This document shows, in pieces, positions 14,232-23,600 of a DNA stretch of 64,000 nucleotides (positions are counted from its first letter, which is position 1; every line of letters starts with the position of its first letter). The position numbers and the translations under genes were made by a program. Below the pieces are notes generated by a model that saw only the letters and a list, made by a program, of their open reading frames with translations, had not been told where the DNA came from and searched no databases. The DNA lies in contig NZ_CALCDX010000215.1 of the NCBI RefSeq assembly GCF_937900395.1, forward strand, positions 34,692 through 98,691, in the 5' to 3' direction. The DNA is from an uncultured Caulobacter sp. (GTDB lineage Bacteria > Pseudomonadota > Alphaproteobacteria > Caulobacterales > Caulobacteraceae).

Positions 14232-15425
14232 CTAGGCGCGGAGCAAGGTGAACACTCTTTGCTTTGTCCCACCTGAACAATATCCGGCCCACGCTTCCAT
14301 AAGCTTACGGCGCTTGTCGAACAAGTCGCCGCGGCGGTAGGCGGCCTCTGCCTTGTTGGCGATTGTATGGGCTAAGGCCATCTCGCAAGCCTCGTGCGAA
14401 AAGCCCGTCGTTTCCGAGGCCCAATCGCGGAACGTTGACCGGAAGCCGTGCACGGTTATGTCGCTTTTCATTCTTCGCAGCAGCATCGCCATGGCCATGG
14501 AGGACAGCGCCGACGCCGACGTCGCTCCTGGGAACACATGACCGACCGACCCAGTCTCCAGCCGCTCGGCGATGATTTTCATCGCCCGGCCTGAGAGGGG
14601 AACGCGATGTTCGCGGCCGGCCTTCATACGATCGGCTGGCACCGTCCAGATCTCCTTTTGGAGATCGATCTCATCCCAAGTCGCGCCCAGCACTTCGCCC
14701 GATCTCGCGCCGGTTAGAATTAGGAACTCCAGGGCACGGGCTGCAACCGCGCTGCGTGTGCGGAGATTGGCCATGAACTCGGGCATGAGGTCGTAGGGAA
14801 GTGCCGCATGGTGCCCGCGCTTCAATCGCTGTCGCTTGGGTAGAAGCTGGTTCAAATGGCCTCGCCACCGCGCCGGGTTCTCACCAGTGCGTAACCCTTT
14901 GGCCTTCGCCGCATCCAAGACGTTCTCGATCCGCCCCCGCAGGCGCTCGGCCGTCTCGGGCGTGCGTGTCCACAGCGGTTGTAGGACGTCCAGAACGTCC
15001 TGAGTGGTGATGTCGTTGACCGGGCGCTCGCGGATCGGCGCGGCGTACTTGGTGAGCGTCATCTTCCATTGTGCGGCGTGCTTGGCGTTGCGCCACGAAG
15101 GCTGCATGGCTTCGAGATAAGCGTCGGCGCAGGCGCCGAAGGTCTGCACCTTGTCATCTCTGGCGCGCTCGACCTTGGCGTCGGCGCCCGCCGCCAGCAT
15201 CGCACGTAAAGTTGCCGCTTCAGCGCGCGCGTCTGCCAGGGAGAGGTCGCGGCGGCCTCCAAGCCCGAGTTCAACGCGCTTTCCGGCGCGCGTGTACATG
15301 AACACCCACCGCCGACGCCCGCTTTTATCGATCGACAAATAGAGGCCGCCGCCGTCGGAATGGCGGCCTGGCTTGTTGAGCTTCGCGGCTTGAATCGCGG
15401 TCAGTTTGTGAAGTGAACGTCCCAT
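14232..15425 (-). CDS. int: P4-type tyrosine integrase
   Basis: A 397-residue site-specific recombinase. The N-terminal DUF4102 domain (LTAIQAAKLNKPGRHSDGGG, LYLSIDKSGRRRWVF) binds arm sites, a SAM-like core-binding domain follows, and the C-terminal catalytic domain holds Arg in TGARSGEVLGATWDEIDL, His/Arg in VHGFRSTFRDWA, and His/Tyr in LAHTIANKAEAAYRRG. ATG 15425 (MGRSLHKLTAIQ) is preferred to the longer frame from 15503. Its TAG stop is formed at the right junction of the IS. It probably catalysed integration of the accessory region to its left. No tRNA attachment target is visible beside it. Confidence 0.92.
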   Translation of the reverse strand: MGRSLHKLTAIQAAKLNKPGRHSDGGGLYLSIDKSGRRRWVFMYTRAGKRVELGLGGRRDLSLADARAEAATLRAMLAAGADAKVERARDDKVQTFGACADAYLEAMQPSWRNAKHAAQWKMTLTKYAAPIRERPVNDITTQDVLDVLQPLWTRTPETAERLRGRIENVLDAAKAKGLRTGENPARWRGHLNQLLPKRQRLKRGHHAALPYDLMPEFMANLRTRSAVAARALEFLILTGARSGEVLGATWDEIDLQKEIWTVPADRMKAGREHRVPLSGRAMKIIAERLETGSVGHVFPGATSASALSSMAMAMLLRRMKSDITVHGFRSTFRDWASETTGFSHEACEMALAHTIANKAEAAYRRGDLFDKRRKLMEAWAGYCSGGTKQRVFTLLRA

Positions 15426-15443
15426 GCCAAGCCTCCAGCTCAG

Positions 15444-15565
15444 TTCGGTCCCGCTTTTAAACAGCCGCCCGGTCCCACTTCCGGAAACCTCGGCCAGTCG
15501 CACTAGCGAAGCTCGCCGAATTTCATTTTCGGCCCCACTTCGGGTCCCACTTTCGGTCCCATTTT
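15444..15565. repeat. five direct repeats of a CGGTCCCACTT motif upstream of int
   Basis: Copies begin near 15446 (CGGTCCCGCTT), 15470 (CGGTCCCACTT), 15530 (CGGCCCCACTT), 15542 (GGGTCCCACTT) and 15554 (CGGTCCCATTT), all in one orientation. They sit just upstream of the integrase start, where arm-type integrase sites or an autoregulatory array would be expected. Confidence 0.6.
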
Positions 15566-15830
15566 GTACTCAGGATCGGTTGGGTAGGGGTTGAGCGGAA
15601 TGACACAGGATTGAGAATTAATCTATGAAAATCAACGTCATAATGAGGCGTCGTGAGATGCATTGATGCGATATGGGATTACTGGTTTGGCGGACTCTCT
15701 CACCGCCACCGCCTTTTCTCTTCGATCGGTATTTCGAAGCTCCGTGGCGACGCGGGCGCCCGGCGGCCGTACGCCTCCCGGCCGCCCAAGCCTAGGTCCG
15801 CGCGATCGTGCGGAAGAGGGTTGACGCCCT
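15566..15830. other. gene-free junction between island and chromosomal genes
   Basis: No gene, tRNA or convincing attachment repeat is seen. Composition changes from AT-rich (15595-15660) to GC-rich towards the TolC gene, consistent with an element boundary somewhere here. Confidence 0.35.
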
Positions 15831-17099
15831 CTATGGACGCGACGCGGGCTTCGCGCCGGTCAGGACCGCCAGCTGGCGAGCGCTGGCCGTCACCTCTCCC
15901 TCCGCGGCCAAGGCGTGAGCGACAGCGGCGAGCTGGTCGCGCTGGGCGTCGAGAAGGTCGAGTAGGGGGCGCTGCCCGACCCGCACCTCTTGACGCAGGC
16001 TATCGACGGCGCTGTTGGCCGCCTGCACCTGTTCCCGGGCCGCGGTCGCGGCGAGGCGGTTGGCCTGAAGATCGCTCCAGGCGCTGATGACGGCGGTCTT
16101 GACCGCGGCGCGAGCGGCGTCGCGCTCGGCCTCGGCGGCGCGGAGGCCCGCGGACGCCTCGGACTTGGCCGCCTGGACGCGTCCGCCGGCGAACAGGGTC
16201 CATCGCCCCTGCAGGCCGACCGTCACGGCGTCCGATCGGTAGCCGGGAAAGAACTGGTCCCGCACCTGCTCGGCGCGAGCGGCCAGGCTGACGCTGGGCA
16301 GGCCCTGAGCGGCGGCGGCCGACGCGGCCGCCCGGGCCGCGCGCACGCCGGCCTCGGCGGCCTTCAGGGTCGGGCTGACGGTCTCGGCGCGGGTCAGGGC
16401 TTCGTCCAGCGAAGGCAGGCTGTTGTCGTCGGCCGCCGGCTCGAGCGTCACCGGCTCGGCGCCGACGAGCGCGGCGTACTGGGCGCGGGCCACGGCGAGG
16501 GCGGCTTGCGCCTTCGCCACGCCCGCGCGCGCCTCGGCCTTGCGCGCGAGCGTCAGGTCCAGGTCGCTGCGGGGGATCTCGCCCGCGTTGAAGCGCAGCG
16601 TCGCCTGCCGGGCCCATTCCTCGAGCGCCTTCGCTTGCGACTGGCTCGCTTCGAAGAAGGCCTGGGCGGCGCGTACGCCGGCATAGGCGCGGGCGACGGC
16701 GACCTGCAGCTCATCGTCGGTCTGGACCAGGCGAGCCTGGGCGCCCGCCTGGCCGGCGCGCGCCTGGTCCACGCCCGCGGACAGCGCGCCGCCCGCGTAA
16801 AGCGGTTGCGAGAGCTCCAGGCGGACCGAACGCGGGTCGACGTTCGCCGCCGCGAAGTTAAAGAAACCGCCCAGATCGTTTCGACCGCTCATGTATTCGC
16901 CGGCGAGGCCAACCGATGGCAGTCGCGCGCCCTTGGCCGCGTCCAGACGGGCGTCGGCCGCGTCCGCCCGCGCCTTGGCGGCGCGGATCTGCGGATTGTA
17001 GGCGCGCGCCGCGGCGATGGCCTCTTCCAGCGTCGTCGCCTGGCCGATGGACGGCGAGGCCAGCAGGGCGGCGGCGGCGATCAGAGCGGCGCGACGCAT
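15831..17099 (-). CDS. TolC-family outer-membrane efflux channel
   Basis: A 422-residue outer-membrane factor with a signal peptide (MRRAALIAAAALLASPSIGQ) and the two-fold TolC pattern: LEEAIAAARAYNPQIRAAKA near the start and SLDEALTRAETVSPTLKAAE about 190 residues later, with long Ala-rich coiled coils. It provides the exit duct for tripartite pumps. Its ATG overlaps the stop of the DUF2892 gene (TGATG), making it the last gene of the sqr operon. The adaptor and RND pump that would need it are in the divergent operon at 19600-23843, so the pump is split across both arms. Confidence 0.88.
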   Translation of the reverse strand: MRRAALIAAAALLASPSIGQATTLEEAIAAARAYNPQIRAAKARADAADARLDAAKGARLPSVGLAGEYMSGRNDLGGFFNFAAANVDPRSVRLELSQPLYAGGALSAGVDQARAGQAGAQARLVQTDDELQVAVARAYAGVRAAQAFFEASQSQAKALEEWARQATLRFNAGEIPRSDLDLTLARKAEARAGVAKAQAALAVARAQYAALVGAEPVTLEPAADDNSLPSLDEALTRAETVSPTLKAAEAGVRAARAAASAAAAQGLPSVSLAARAEQVRDQFFPGYRSDAVTVGLQGRWTLFAGGRVQAAKSEASAGLRAAEAERDAARAAVKTAVISAWSDLQANRLAATAAREQVQAANSAVDSLRQEVRVGQRPLLDLLDAQRDQLAAVAHALAAEGEVTASARQLAVLTGAKPASRP

Positions 17100-17302
17100 C
17101 AGCGGAACGCCGTCCCCGGCTTGACGCCCAGCTTCTTGAAGATCATCGCCGCAGGACAGAAGCCGGTGAATGCGGCCTGGATCATGTTCAGGCCGGCGAA
17201 GGCCGACAGCCCAGCCCAGTACGGGTGAACGAAATGCGCGAGCGCCAGCCCGAGCAGAACGACAAGGCCGGCGAAGGCCAGCACGGCGCGATCGAGGGTC
17301 AT
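17099..17302 (-). CDS. DUF2892 (YgaP-like) inner-membrane protein
   Basis: A 67-residue protein with two hydrophobic spans (AVLAFAGLVVLLGLALAHFV; LSAFAGLNMIQAAFTGFCPA) and the family tail GFCPAAMIFKKLGVK. In E. coli YgaP this domain is fused to a rhodanese and carries persulfide/thiocyanate out of the cell. Here the rhodanese is separate, in the divergent operon at 19213. It sits between the thioredoxin and TolC genes with 19-bp and 1-bp-overlap spacing. A membrane partner for the rhodanese is inferred. Confidence 0.85.
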   Translation of the reverse strand: MTLDRAVLAFAGLVVLLGLALAHFVHPYWAGLSAFAGLNMIQAAFTGFCPAAMIFKKLGVKPGTAFR

Positions 17303-17321
17303 GGGACTATTCCTTTCGCTA

Positions 17322-17765
17322 TCAGACGGCGGCCTTGGCCGTGGCCAAGCCCACCCAATCGACGAGTTGATCGGCGCTCATCAGCCCCGCCTTGCGGGCG
17401 ATCAGGCGACCGTCCTGGAAGAGCAGCAGCGCCGGTATGCCTTGGACGCCGTACTGTGCGCAGGGGCCGGGATTGTCGTCGGCGTTGAGCTTCAGCAGCC
17501 GCGCCCGAGCGCCAAGACGCGCGGCGGCCGCGGCGAACTGCGGGGCCATGGCCCGACAGGGGCCGCACCAGGGCGCCCAGACATCGACGAGCACCGGCGC
17601 GCCCTTCGTGCCGGAAAGGTGACGGGCTAGCCCCTGGGCGTCGACGTCCAGCGGCGCGCCGGAAAAGACCTCGGCCTTGCAAAGCCCGCAGCGGGCGGCG
17701 GCGGGGTCGCGATCCTCGGGAATGCGGTTGGACGCGCCGCAGGCGGGGCAAACGAACTGACGCAT
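17322..17765 (-). CDS. trxC: thioredoxin with N-terminal zinc ribbon (TrxC type)
   Basis: A 147-residue thioredoxin 2. Cys6, Cys9, Cys26 and Cys29 form the zinc ribbon (CPAC...CGLC) and WAPWCGPC (Cys67, Cys70) is the redox site. It reduces disulfides and persulfides in the cytoplasm. ATG 17765 lies two bases from the sqr stop (17768), so the genes are cotranscribed. In a sulfide operon its likely job is releasing sulfane sulfur from protein persulfides. The start is clear from the MRQFVCPACG motif. Confidence 0.9.
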   Translation of the reverse strand: MRQFVCPACGASNRIPEDRDPAAARCGLCKAEVFSGAPLDVDAQGLARHLSGTKGAPVLVDVWAPWCGPCRAMAPQFAAAAARLGARARLLKLNADDNPGPCAQYGVQGIPALLLFQDGRLIARKAGLMSADQLVDWVGLATAKAAV

Positions 17766-17767
17766 CG

Positions 17768-19051
17768 CTAGCCGCCCTTGATCTTGTTGACGCCCAGGAT
17801 GTCGAGGGCCAGCTTCTCGTAGAACGGCTCGCTCTCGCCGCGCTTGACCTTGCCCAGGAAGTATTTCTCGAACCCGACCTTGGCCAGGTGGACCCACTTG
17901 CCGCTGGCCGACCAGTTGACGTTGCGCGGCGGGATCTGCGGCTGGGCGACGAAGGCCACGCCGCCGTCGCCGAAGTCGGCCAGGCAGATGGCGTTCCAGC
18001 TGGCCTCATGGGTCGCCGGCTGCCCGTCCAGGATATCTTTCAAGTTATGGGCGATGGCCGTGACCATGCTCTCGATCATGAAGCCGGTCTTGGGCACGCC
18101 CACCGGCACCGGCGTCTTGCCGGTCGGCGCGATGGCGACGCAGACGCCCAGGGCCATGATGTTCGGATAGGTCGGGTTGCGCTGGTGCTTGTCGATCAGG
18201 ATGAAGCCGCGCGGATTGACCAGGCCCTCGACGCCGCGCACGGCCTCGACGCCGCGGAAGGCGGGCAGCATCATCGAGAAGCCGAACGGCAGGTCGTGAC
18301 GCGCGCGCACCGAACCGTCCTCGGCGATCTCCTCGACATGCATCAGGCCTTCGTCGACCGAGGCGACCTTGGCGTTGGTCACCCACTTGATGTGACGCTG
18401 GCGCAGTTCGCTTTCGAGCAAGCCTTTGGTGTCGCCGACGCCGTCCAGGCCCAGATGGCCGATATAGGGCTCTGAGGTCACGAAGGTCATCGGCACCCTG
18501 TCGCGCACCTTGCGGCGGCGCAGCTCGGTGTCGAGGATCAGAGCGAACTCATAGGCGGGCCCGAAGCACGAGGCCCCCTGCACGGCGCCGACAACGATCG
18601 GGCCGGGGCTCTGGCAGAACTTGTCGAAGGCGTCGGCGGCGGTCTCGGCGTGAGCCACGTGACAGACCGACTGGGTATGGCCGCCGTTCGGTCCCAGCCC
18701 GGGAATCTCGTCGAAGGCCAGCTCGGGGCCCGTGGCGATGACAAGGTAGTCGTAGGGCAGGGCCTGACCGTCAGCCAGATGCAGCGTGTTGGTCGCGGGG
18801 TCGACCTTGCTGGCGCCGACGCCCGTGAAGGCGATGTCCTTCTTCTGGAAGACCGGCGGCAGCTTGACCTCGATCGCGTCGCGCGTGCGCCAGCGTACGG
18901 CGACCCAGGGGTTTGATGGCACGAAGTGGAACGTGTCGCCCTGGGAGACGACATGAACGTCGGCCTTCTTGCCGACGGCGAGCTTGATCTCGAACGCGGC
19001 GATAGCGCCGCCCAGACCGGCTCCCAGAACGACGATGCGAGGCTTTACCAC
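17768..19051 (-). CDS. sqr: sulfide:quinone oxidoreductase
   Basis: A 427-residue FAD protein with the dinucleotide-binding start RIVVLGAGLGGAIAAFEIK. Cys130 (QSVCHVAH), Cys162 (GASCFGP) and Cys304 (ALGVCVAI) match the three catalytic cysteines of SQR. It oxidises sulfide at the membrane, reducing quinone and passing sulfur to an acceptor as persulfide. It starts with GTG 19051, with GGGAG eight bases upstream. First gene of the minus-strand arm, it diverges from the rhodanese gene across a BigR/SqrR-like operator. The C-terminus has amphipathic segments suited to membrane attachment. Confidence 0.9.
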   Translation of the reverse strand: MVKPRIVVLGAGLGGAIAAFEIKLAVGKKADVHVVSQGDTFHFVPSNPWVAVRWRTRDAIEVKLPPVFQKKDIAFTGVGASKVDPATNTLHLADGQALPYDYLVIATGPELAFDEIPGLGPNGGHTQSVCHVAHAETAADAFDKFCQSPGPIVVGAVQGASCFGPAYEFALILDTELRRRKVRDRVPMTFVTSEPYIGHLGLDGVGDTKGLLESELRQRHIKWVTNAKVASVDEGLMHVEEIAEDGSVRARHDLPFGFSMMLPAFRGVEAVRGVEGLVNPRGFILIDKHQRNPTYPNIMALGVCVAIAPTGKTPVPVGVPKTGFMIESMVTAIAHNLKDILDGQPATHEASWNAICLADFGDGGVAFVAQPQIPPRNVNWSASGKWVHLAKVGFEKYFLGKVKRGESEPFYEKLALDILGVNKIKGG

Positions 19052-19137
19052 CTGGCTTCTCCCTACTGGTTTGATCCCGATCAGCTCACCGGCCGGCCGG
19101 AGCGGCCATGATGTTCGTCAACCAGCCGCGCTTGACT

Positions 19138-19161
19138 TAATATTCCAATCTCCGCATATTA
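19138..19161. promoter_or_regulatory. BigR/SqrR-like operator between sqr and rhodanese genes
   Basis: TAATATTC-N8-GCATATTA is a 7-of-8 inverted repeat and matches the SqrR consensus ATTC-N8-GAAT except for one base (GCAT). It lies in the divergent promoter and would control both arms of the sulfide regulon. Confidence 0.65.
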
Positions 19162-19212
19162 GCAATTACGAATTTTACGGGTGGCGACGCCGCCCCGGTG
19201 ATGGAGACGGCC

Positions 19213-19572
19213 ATGTTCGGATCTAAGGTGAAGGATCTCACCCCCGCGGAAGTGAAGGCGGCGCTGGACGCTGGCCAGATCCTGCTGATCGACGTGCGCG
19301 AGCCCGCCGAGTTCGCGGCCGAGCGGATCCATGGGGCCCTGAATTTCCCGCTGTCGACGTTCGACCCGTCGGCGCTGCCGCTGGCCGACGACCGGCGCAT
19401 CGTCATGCAGTGCGGCTCGGGCAAGCGTTCGGCGACCGCCATCGATCGCTGCCGGGTCGCCGGCCACAAGTTGGACAGCCATCTGGGCGGCGGGATCATG
19501 GCGTGGAAGGCCGCGGGCCTCCCCACCGTCAGCCTGGACGCCGCGAGCGGCCAGATCAGTGATCGCGGCTAA
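19213..19572 (+). CDS. rhodanese-domain sulfurtransferase
   Basis: A 119-residue single rhodanese domain. The active loop CGSGKRSA starts at Cys67 (MQCGSGKRS), and LLIDVREPAEFAAERIHGAL is the usual N-terminal signature. It moves sulfane sulfur between persulfides, sulfite and other acceptors. ATG 19213 is chosen for GGAG six bases upstream; ATG 19201 is an alternative. First gene of the plus arm, 27 bases before the RND adaptor gene. Homologous domains are fused to DUF2892 in YgaP; here they are split between the arms. Confidence 0.9.
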   Translation: MFGSKVKDLTPAEVKAALDAGQILLIDVREPAEFAAERIHGALNFPLSTFDPSALPLADDRRIVMQCGSGKRSATAIDRCRVAGHKLDSHLGGGIMAWKAAGLPTVSLDAASGQISDRG

Positions 19573-19599
19573 AGAAAAAAGGCCCTTGGGGGGACGACG

Positions 19600-20634
19600 A
19601 TGACCGCAAAGCCTCTTCTGATCGGCGCTTTTGGACTGGCCGCGCTGCTTGGCGCATGCGGCAAGGACGAAGCCTCGACCAAGCCCGCCGTGGTCATGAC
19701 GCCCGCCGCCGATCGTCTGACGGTCCGCGCGTCGGTCGTCGATGATCTCAAACCGGTCCCCGCCACCCTGACCACGCGGGACATGGCCGAGGCTCGCGCC
19801 CGCATCCCGGGAACGATCTCGCGCCTGCTGGTGAAGGAAGGCGACATCGTGCGCCAGGGGCAGACGATCGCGATTGTCCACGACGAGCGGATCGGCCTGC
19901 AAACCGGCGCTTACGACGCCCAGGTCGCCGCCGCAGCCGCCCAGGCCGCCCAGGCCCAGGCCGATCTCGCCCGCACCCAGGACCTTTACGATCACGGAGT
20001 CTACGCCAAGGCCCGTCTGGATCAGGTGCAGGCGGCGGCCAAGGCCGCCAGCGCCGGGCTCGCCGCCGCGCGCGCCCAGGCGCGGGCCAGCGCCGAACTC
20101 GGCGTCCAGGGCGCGGTGCTGGCCCCCGCGGCCGGACGCGTGCTGACGGCCGACATCCCCGTCGGCTCGGTGGTTATGCCCGGACAGTCGATCGCCACGA
20201 TCACCGCCGGGCCGCTGGTCGTGCGCATAACCCTTCCCGAAGGCGAGGCTTCGGCGCTGAAGGTTGGCGGTAAGGTCCGCTTCGCCGCCGAGGATCTGGG
20301 CGGCGCGGTCGCGTCCGGGCAGATCAGCCAAGTCTATCCCGCCGTGACGGGCGGCCAGATCGTCGCGGACGTCACCGCCGCCGATCTTCCCCAGGCGCTG
20401 ATCGGGCGAAAGGTTCGGGCCTTCGTTTCGGTCGGCCAGCGCCAGGCGATCGTGATCCCGCGTCGCTACGTGGTCACCCGCTTTGGCGTCGACTATGTCC
20501 GCCTGGTCGGCAAGGACGGCGCGGTCGCCGACAGCCCCATCCAGACCTCGGCCGCCGCTGATCCCGGCATGGTCGAAGTCCTGTCCGGCCTTCGGATCGG
20601 AGATGTCCTGACGCCGGCGGAGGCGGGGCGATGA
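19600..20634 (+). CDS. RND efflux periplasmic adaptor lipoprotein
   Basis: A 344-residue membrane-fusion protein with lipobox LLGAC (Cys20). The order is beta-barrel/lipoyl half (ARIPGTISRLLVKEGDIVRQ, GQTIAIVHDE), Ala/Gln-rich coiled-coil hairpin (~105-160), second lipoyl half (VLAPAAGRVL) and beta-barrel. It links an inner-membrane RND pump to a TolC channel. It overlaps the pump gene by ATGA at 20631-20634. Its place between a rhodanese and an ArsR sulfur sensor suggests export linked to sulfur stress; the substrate is unknown. Confidence 0.9.
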   Translation: MTAKPLLIGAFGLAALLGACGKDEASTKPAVVMTPAADRLTVRASVVDDLKPVPATLTTRDMAEARARIPGTISRLLVKEGDIVRQGQTIAIVHDERIGLQTGAYDAQVAAAAAQAAQAQADLARTQDLYDHGVYAKARLDQVQAAAKAASAGLAAARAQARASAELGVQGAVLAPAAGRVLTADIPVGSVVMPGQSIATITAGPLVVRITLPEGEASALKVGGKVRFAAEDLGGAVASGQISQVYPAVTGGQIVADVTAADLPQALIGRKVRAFVSVGQRQAIVIPRRYVVTRFGVDYVRLVGKDGAVADSPIQTSAAADPGMVEVLSGLRIGDVLTPAEAGR

Positions 20635-23600
20635 ACCTCGGGCTCTCCGGCCGCCTGACGAAGGCGACGATCCGATCGCCGCTGACGCCCCTGATCCTGC
20701 TGGCCGCGATCGCTGTCGGCCTGCTGGCGCTGTTCTCGATCCCCCGCGAGGAGGAGCCCCAGATCAGCGTGCCCATGGTCGACATCATGGTCGCGGCCCC
20801 AGGCCTGTCCGCGCCCGACGCCGTCGAGCTGGTCGGCAAGCCGCTGGAAGCCATCGTCAAGAGCGTCAACGACGTCGAGCATGTTTACACCTTCGCCGAC
20901 GACCATCAGGTGATGGTCACGGCCCGCTTCAAGGTCGGTGTCGATCCCGACGCGGCGGCCGTGCGCATCCACGAGAAGGTTCGCGCCAACTACGACCGGA
21001 TTCCCGCTGGCGTCCCCGAGCCGCTGATCCAGACCCGCGGCATCAATGACGTGCCAAGCCTGGTCCTGACCCTGTCGCCCAAGCCGGGCTACGAAAGCCG
21101 CTGGACCGACGAAAGCCTGCGCGAGGTCGCCGGCAAGCTGAAGACCGAGGTCGCCAAGGTCGACGACGTGGGGCTGACCTTCATAGTCGGCGGCCGCCCT
21201 CGCGAGATCCGCGTCACGCCCGATCCCGCGCGCCTGGCTTTGCGCGGCGTGTCGATGGGCGCGCTGATGGACACCATCCGGCAGGCGACCCGCGCCTTCC
21301 CGGCCGGCGATGCGCGCAACGGCGGCGAGGCGGTGGCTGTCACCGCCGGGCGCGACCTGAAGAGCGCGGCGGAGATCGGTTTGCTGGCCCTGCCGTCGTC
21401 CAAGGGCGAGGCCGTCTATGTTCGCGACGTCGCCGACGTCGCCGAAGGGCCGCGCGAGGACCAGACCCAGGTCCGCCGCTACGCGCGTTTCGAGAACGGC
21501 TGGAGCGAGGCTCCGGCGGTCAGCCTGGCCATCGCCAAGCGCAAGGGCGCCAACGCCGTGGTCGTCTCCAAGGCCGTGCTCGATCGCGTCGAGGCGCTGA
21601 AGGGCTCGCTGCTGCCCGCGACGCTGAACGTCGACATCACCCGCGACTACGGCGCGACCGCCAACGAAAAGGCCAACGAGCTGCTGTTCCACCTGGGCCT
21701 GGCGACGGTCTCGATCGTCGTGCTGATCGGCCTGGCGATCGGCTGGCGAGAGGCGGGCGTCACGGCGGTGGTCATTCCGAGCACCATCCTGCTGACGCTC
21801 TTCGCCTCGAACCTGATGGGCTACACGATCAATCGCGTCAGCCTGTTCGCCCTGATCTTCTCGATCGGCATCCTGGTCGACGACGCCATCGTCATGATCG
21901 AGAACATCGCTCGCCACTGGGCGATGAACGACGGACGCGGCCGGATCGAGGCGGCGGTCGAGGCAGTGGCCGAGGTCGGCAATCCCACGGTCGTGGCTAC
22001 GCTGACGGTCGTTTCCGCCCTGCTGCCGATGCTGTTCGTCTCGGGGCTGATGGGCCCGTACATGGCCCCGATCCCGGTCAACGCCTCTGCGGCCATGGTC
22101 TTCTCGTTCTTCGTGGCGGTGGTCATCGCGCCGTGGCTGATGGTCCGCTTCGCCCGCAAGGCGTTGGAAGGCGCGCCGAGCGGCCACGGCCATGATGACG
22201 AAGGCAAGCTGGGCGCGCTCTATCGCCGGGTCGCCGGCCGGGTGATCCGGGACCGGCGCTCGGCCTGGATGTTCCTGGGCGGGGTCGGTGTCGCCACCCT
22301 GCTGGCCTGCGCGATGTTCGCCACCAAGACGGTGACGGTGAAGCTGCTGCCCTTCGACAACAAGTCCGAGCTGCAGGTGGTCCTGGACATGCCGGAAGGC
22401 ACGTCGCTGGAGATCACTCAGCGCACCCTGGCTCAGGCGGCCGCCATCGCCGGAACCCTGCCCGAGACAGTCGCGATCGACTCCTATGCGGGGACCGCCT
22501 CGCCATTTAACTTCAACGGCCTGGTTCGCCATTACTATCTGCGCGCCCGTCCCGAGCAGGGCGACCTCTCCGTCGCCCTGGCGCCGAAGGACGAGCGCAA
22601 GCGCTCGAGCCACGCCGTGGCCCTGGACCTGCGCGAGCGCCTGGCGCGCGTCGCTCTGCCGGCCGGCGCGGCCATCAAGGTGGTCGAGGCGCCGCCCGGA
22701 CCGCCGGTCATGGCGACCCTGCTGGCCGAGATCTACGGCCCGGACGCCGCCACCCGCCGCGCGGTCGCCGAGCGCGTCAAGGCCACCTTCCACGCCGTGC
22801 CCTACATCGTCGACATCGACGACAGTTGGGGCTCTCCGCGTCCCACCCTGCGCCTGGTTCCCGACCGCTCGCGGCTCGAGGCGCTGGGCGTCGCCGACCG
22901 CGACGTGCTCGACTCCATCGGCGCGGCGTTCGGCGGGCAGGTCGTCGGCTACGCCCATCGCGGCGAAGGTCGCGATCCGCTGGAAATCTCGGTCCGCCTG
23001 CCGCAAAGCGCCCGCACCTGGGGCGAGACCCTGGGCTCGACGCCGGTGGCGCGGGCGGCCAACGGCCGCCTGGTCGAACTGTCGGAAGTCGTCGAGGCCA
23101 AGCGCGAGGCGGGCTCGACCCACGTGTTCCGTCGCGACGGTCGCGACGTCGACATGGTCATGGCCGAGCTGGCCGGCGCCTACGAGGCCCCGATCTACGG
23201 CATGATGGACGTCGACAAGCGCCTGCGCGACATGGACTGGGGCGCCACGCCCAAGCCCGACATCCGCATGCACGGCCAGCCCGCCGACGAGAGCCGTCCG
23301 ACCGTGCTGTGGGACGGCGAATGGGAGATCACCTGGGTGACCTTCCGCGACATGGGCGCGGCGTTCGGCGTGGCGATCCTGGGCATCTACGTGCTGGTGG
23401 TCGCGCAGTTCAAAAGCTTCCGCCTGCCGCTGGTGATCCTGACACCCATCCCGCTGACCCTGGTCGGCATCGTGTTGGGCCACATCCTGTTCCGGGCGCC
23501 GTTCACCGCGACCTCGATGATCGGCTTCATCGCCCTGGCCGGGATCATCGTCCGCAACTCGATCCTGCTGGTGGATTTCATCCGCCACAGCGCCGAGGAC

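Larger units (their letters stand above)
13405..14232 (-). mobile_element. IS5-family insertion sequence (IS427-like), 828 bp
   Basis: Terminal inverted repeats GGCTCAGGACTCAT (left, 13405-13418) and GGCTCAGGACCCAT (right end, reverse strand, 14219-14232) differ by one base. TA is duplicated at both ends (13403-13404 and 14233-14234), and both junctions read CTAG. Inside are two overlapping transposase frames on the minus strand. Size, TA duplication and frame layout fit the IS427 group. Confidence 0.9.

Noticed and set aside
15426..15830. tRNA attachment site beside the integrase
   Set aside because: P4-type integrases often sit at tRNA genes, but no cloverleaf or tRNA 3' end could be read here.
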